From NCBI GenBank assembly GCA_049518775.1, contig JBEKRL010000071.1, positions 1 to 9,236 of the forward strand: DNA of 9,236 bases, given 5' to 3'. The position numbers and the translations under genes are program-made. Position 1 is the first letter of the stretch; each line of letters opens with the position of its first letter. This stretch comes from Bog-877 sp049518775 (GTDB taxonomy: Bacteria; Chloroflexota; Dormibacteria; Aeolococcales; Bog-877). The notes beneath the pieces were generated by a model that saw only the letters and a program-made list of their open reading frames with translations, was not told where the DNA came from and searched no databases. This document shows positions 7,020 to 9,236 of the stretch, piece after piece.

Positions 7020-7640
7020 GTGGGGCTCGCGGTGCTGGTCTCGGGCGCCGGGACCAACCTCCAGGCGATCCTGAAGGCCGCGGAAGCCGAGACCTATCCC
7101 GCCCGGGTGGTGGCGGTGGCCAGCAACCACTCCGGCTGCCGGGGCCTGGAGTTGGCGCTCCAGGCCGGGGTGCCGGTACGCTCGTTCCCGATCTCCGGTT
7201 TCAACGGCGACCTTGAACTCCGGGATGCCGCGATGGCGGAGTGGCTGGGCGAGCAGGGGGCCTCTCTGGTCGCTCTCGCCGGCTATGACCGGATTCTCAC
7301 CAGTCCGATGCTGCGTGCCTTCCCATCGCGGGTGCTCAATCTCCACAACAGCCTGCTGCCCGCCTTCGCCGGGACCATGACCGCGGTGCGGATGGCGCTT
7401 GAGCACGGGGTCAAGGTCAGCGGCTGCACCGTCCACCTGGTTGACGAGGACCGCCTCGACGGTGGCCCGATCGTTCTTCAGGCGGCGGTACCGGTGGAGT
7501 CGGACGACACCGAGGAAACCCTGCTCGAGCGCATCCACGAGCAGGAGTGGCGCATCCTCCCCCAAGCGATTGCGCTGCTGGCCAGGGGCTCGCTCCGGGT
7601 GGAGGGCAGGCGGGTGTGGTTGGTGGAGCCGACACCTTGA
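7020..7640 (+). CDS. purN: Phosphoribosylglycinamide formyltransferase (10-formyl-THF dependent)
   Basis: PurN transfers the formyl group from 10-formyltetrahydrofolate to GAR, giving FGAR. From GTG 7020 the protein is 206 aa, and its first strand MGLAVLVSGAGTNLQA matches the normal family N-terminus. The catalytic residues are visible: Asn107 and His109 in LNLHNSLLPAF (E. coli Asn106/His108) and Asp147 in LDGGP (E. coli Asp144). Several positions are unusual: LNLHN has Asn where Pro is usual, FAG replaces FPG, and the following loop (TMTAVR, 119-124) lacks the conserved His near E. coli His119. GYDRIL replaces the common GFMRIL. A CTG at 6990, overlapping the purM stop as CTGA, is a possible alternative start adding ten residues. 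GGAAGG directly abuts GTG 7020, too close for a normal ribosome binding site. The stop overlaps the purH start. Confidence 0.93.
   Translation: MGLAVLVSGAGTNLQAILKAAEAETYPARVVAVASNHSGCRGLELALQAGVPVRSFPISGFNGDLELRDAAMAEWLGEQGASLVALAGYDRILTSPMLRAFPSRVLNLHNSLLPAFAGTMTAVRMALEHGVKVSGCTVHLVDEDRLDGGPIVLQAAVPVESDDTEETLLERIHEQEWRILPQAIALLARGSLRVEGRRVWLVEPTP
7622..7628 (+). promoter_or_regulatory. Ribosome binding site deciding the purH TTG start
   Basis: GGTGGAG at 7622-7628 ends eight bases before TTG 7637, inside the last codons of purN. This spacing, together with the family N-terminus beginning right after the TTG, favours TTG 7637 over upstream in-frame starts such as GTG 7616 or ATG 7547. Confidence 0.55.
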
Positions 7641-9175
7641 ACGGGGGCCGGGCGCTGCTGGGCGTGGACGACAAGTCCGGGCTGGCGGAGTTCGCCTCCG
7701 GCCTGCACCGGCTCGGCTATGAGCTGGTCGCCACCGGCGGTACCGAGCGGGAGCTCCGGGCGGCGGGGCTCCCGGTCACCTCGGTGCGCTCGGTCACCCA
7801 GGTGGAGGAGATGCTGGGGGGAAGGGTCAAGACCCTCCATCCCGCCCTCCACGCCGGGATCCTGGCCCGTCGCGATCGGCCCGATGACATGGCCACCCTG
7901 CGGCGGCACGGCTACCAGCCGATCGACCTGGTGGTGGTCAACCTCTATCCCTTCGCCCAGGTGGTCGGCGCCGGCGCCGGGGAGGAGGAGGCGCTGGAGG
8001 CCATCGACATTGGCGGCCCGGCCCTGCTTCGGGCGGCAGCCAAGAACTTTGCCAGTGTCGCGGTGGTCTCATCGCCGAACCAGTACCGGGCGGTCCTGGA
8101 GGAGCTGGACACGGGCGGCCTCAGCCTCGCCTCGCGGCGTCGCTTGGCGGCCCGAGTGTTTCAATTGACCTCTGCCTACGACGCCCTGGTGGCATCCCAC
8201 CTGGCCGGAGAGGTCGACCCCGCGGGGGACGGCTGGCCGGTCTACCTCCCGGTCGCGACTCGGCTCCGGCAGCCGCTCCGCTACGGCGAGAACCCTCACC
8301 AGCCGGCCGCTCTCTACCTGGTGGGGGCCAGCCCGAGGGGGTTGGCCGCGGCTCGCCAGCTGCAGGGTGGCGAGCTCTCCTACACCAACTGGTTGGACGC
8401 TGACGCAGCCTGGCGGCTGGCCAGCGGACTCAGCGAGACCGGGGCGGTGATGGTCAAGCACACCAACCCCTGCGGGGTGGCGCTGGCCTCCACCGCAGCC
8501 GAGGCCTTCCAGCGTGCCTACGACTGCGACCCCCGCTCCGCCTACGGGGGGGTCGTGGCCCTCAATCGCCCCCTGGACGCCGAGACGGCCACGGCCATCA
8601 CGCACCACTTCCTGGAGCTGGCGGTGGCGCCAGACGTGACAGAGGAGGCTCTGGCCATCCTGGCCCGGCGCCCCCGGCCGCGGGTGCTAACGGTCGGGTC
8701 TGAAGCGGACTCGTCCGTCTCCCAACTGGAGCTGCGCAGCCTGGACGGTGGGTTGCTGGCGCAGCTCCGGGACCCCTCCACCGACGACGACGAGCTCCAG
8801 GTGGTCTCCAAGCGCCAGCCCGTCCCGGAGGAGTGGCGCCAGCTGACGCTGGCCTGGCAGGTGGTCCGGGCGGTGAAGTCCAACGCCATCGTGCTGTGCC
8901 GTGAGGACCGCGCGGTTGGTATAGGAGCGGGGCAGATGTCTAGGGTCGAGGCGGTGGAGCTGGCGATCCGCCGGGCCGGCGAGTGGGCCCGGGGCAGCTC
9001 GCTGGCCTCCGACGGCTTCTTTCCGATGCCGGACGGACTGGAAGCCGCCGCGGCAGCCGGGGTGACCGCCGCCATCCACCCGGGCGGGTCGAAGCGAGAC
9101 GGGGAGGTGGTGGTGGCCGCCGACGCCGCGGGGATGGCCCTGGTTGTAACCGGGCGGCGACACTTCCGGCACTGA
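7637..9175 (+). CDS. purH: Bifunctional AICAR transformylase / IMP cyclohydrolase
   Basis: PurH carries out the last two steps, formylating AICAR with 10-formyl-THF and closing the ring to IMP. From TTG 7637 it has 512 aa, normal for the family. The N-terminal cyclohydrolase (MGS-like) domain starts at RALLGVDDKSGL and holds VATGGTE, GRVKTLHPALHAGIL, NLYPF and DIGGPALLRAAAKN. The C-terminal transformylase domain holds RYGENPHQ, ELSYTNWLDADAA (about 246-258), the catalytic Lys274-His275 in KHTNPCG, KSNAIVL, SDGFFPMPDG, and a C-terminal RRHFRH. Small differences from the common sequence are IHPGG for IQPGG and YTNW for YNNL/YNNI. The frame open upstream to ATG 7547 lies inside purN and adds no conserved sequence. 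The start overlaps the purN stop as TTGA (7637-7640), so purN and purH are probably translationally coupled. The stop is TGA 9173-9175; purD does not follow within the 61 remaining bases. Confidence 0.97.
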   Translation: MNGGRALLGVDDKSGLAEFASGLHRLGYELVATGGTERELRAAGLPVTSVRSVTQVEEMLGGRVKTLHPALHAGILARRDRPDDMATLRRHGYQPIDLVVVNLYPFAQVVGAGAGEEEALEAIDIGGPALLRAAAKNFASVAVVSSPNQYRAVLEELDTGGLSLASRRRLAARVFQLTSAYDALVASHLAGEVDPAGDGWPVYLPVATRLRQPLRYGENPHQPAALYLVGASPRGLAAARQLQGGELSYTNWLDADAAWRLASGLSETGAVMVKHTNPCGVALASTAAEAFQRAYDCDPRSAYGGVVALNRPLDAETATAITHHFLELAVAPDVTEEALAILARRPRPRVLTVGSEADSSVSQLELRSLDGGLLAQLRDPSTDDDELQVVSKRQPVPEEWRQLTLAWQVVRAVKSNAIVLCREDRAVGIGAGQMSRVEAVELAIRRAGEWARGSSLASDGFFPMPDGLEAAAAAGVTAAIHPGGSKRDGEVVVAADAAGMALVVTGRRHFRH

Positions 9176-9183
9176 GGTGCGCC

Positions 9184-9219
9184 CGCGGGAGGGTCCCGCG
9201 AATCCGCTCGGCGGCGGAT
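9184..9219 (+). terminator. Two tandem hairpins after purH, possible transcription terminator
   Basis: CGCGGGA (9184-9190) and TCCCGCG (9194-9200) form a perfect 7-bp stem with a 3-base loop, starting eight bases after the purH stop. A second hairpin follows at once: ATCCGC (9202-9207) with GCGGAT (9214-9219), a 6-base loop between. Neither is followed by a T-run, so these are not classical intrinsic terminators. They may still mark the operon's end, as T-poor hairpins are common in high-GC bacteria, or they may only protect the 3' end of the RNA. Confidence 0.45.
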
Positions 9220-9236
9220 ACCAGACGGGTGGCGGG

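Noticed and set aside
7967..7978. 12-base perfect palindrome GGCGCCGGCGCC in purH
   Set aside because: It encodes a Gly-Ala repeat in a variable loop of the protein, and GC-rich codons explain it without any regulatory role.

Overview
The window is one contiguous stretch of a de novo purine biosynthesis operon. Every gene is on the + strand, and the order is purB (3' end only) - purC - purS - purQ - purL - purF - purM - purN - purH. The DNA is very GC-rich (roughly 70% by eye). That GC level, the long PurC (298 aa), the separate PurS/PurQ/PurL subunits and the Fe-S type PurF suggest a high-GC, non-proteobacterial bacterium. An actinobacterial or Chloroflexota/Dormibacterota-like lineage is my guess, at low confidence because there is no rRNA or other taxonomic marker here. 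The gene order matches the core of the Bacillus subtilis pur operon (purB-C-S-Q-L-F-M-N-H), although the base composition is very different.

Layout: 1-275 C-terminus of PurB; 275-1171 PurC; 1177-1422 PurS; 1419-2123 PurQ; 2120-4387 PurL; 4447-5943 PurF (a GTG start at 4384 is an alternative); 5974-6993 PurM; 7020-7640 PurN; 7637-9175 PurH. A 61-base tail follows, with two adjacent hairpins and no gene. Genes overlap or nearly touch at almost every junction, so the region is probably one transcript with translational coupling. The operon promoter and leader lie upstream of the window, so nothing can be said about a purine riboswitch or PurR-type control.

How the genes work together: PurF makes phosphoribosylamine from PRPP and glutamine. 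PurN formylates GAR. PurS, PurQ and PurL form the three-part FGAM synthetase. PurM closes the AIR ring. PurC makes SAICAR. PurB releases AICAR. PurH carries out the final formylation and ring closure to IMP. Only PurD (GAR synthetase) and the AIR carboxylation step (PurE/PurK) are absent from the window; they could lie just outside it.

I found no mobile element, CRISPR array, RNA gene or undescribed system. The points worth a second look are in start sites and active-site details: an apparent CTG start for purM with a well-placed ribosome binding site, TTG starts placed inside TTGA stop/start overlaps for purQ and purH, ambiguous starts for purF and purN, an inverted repeat in the purL-purF gap, and loss of a conserved His in PurN.
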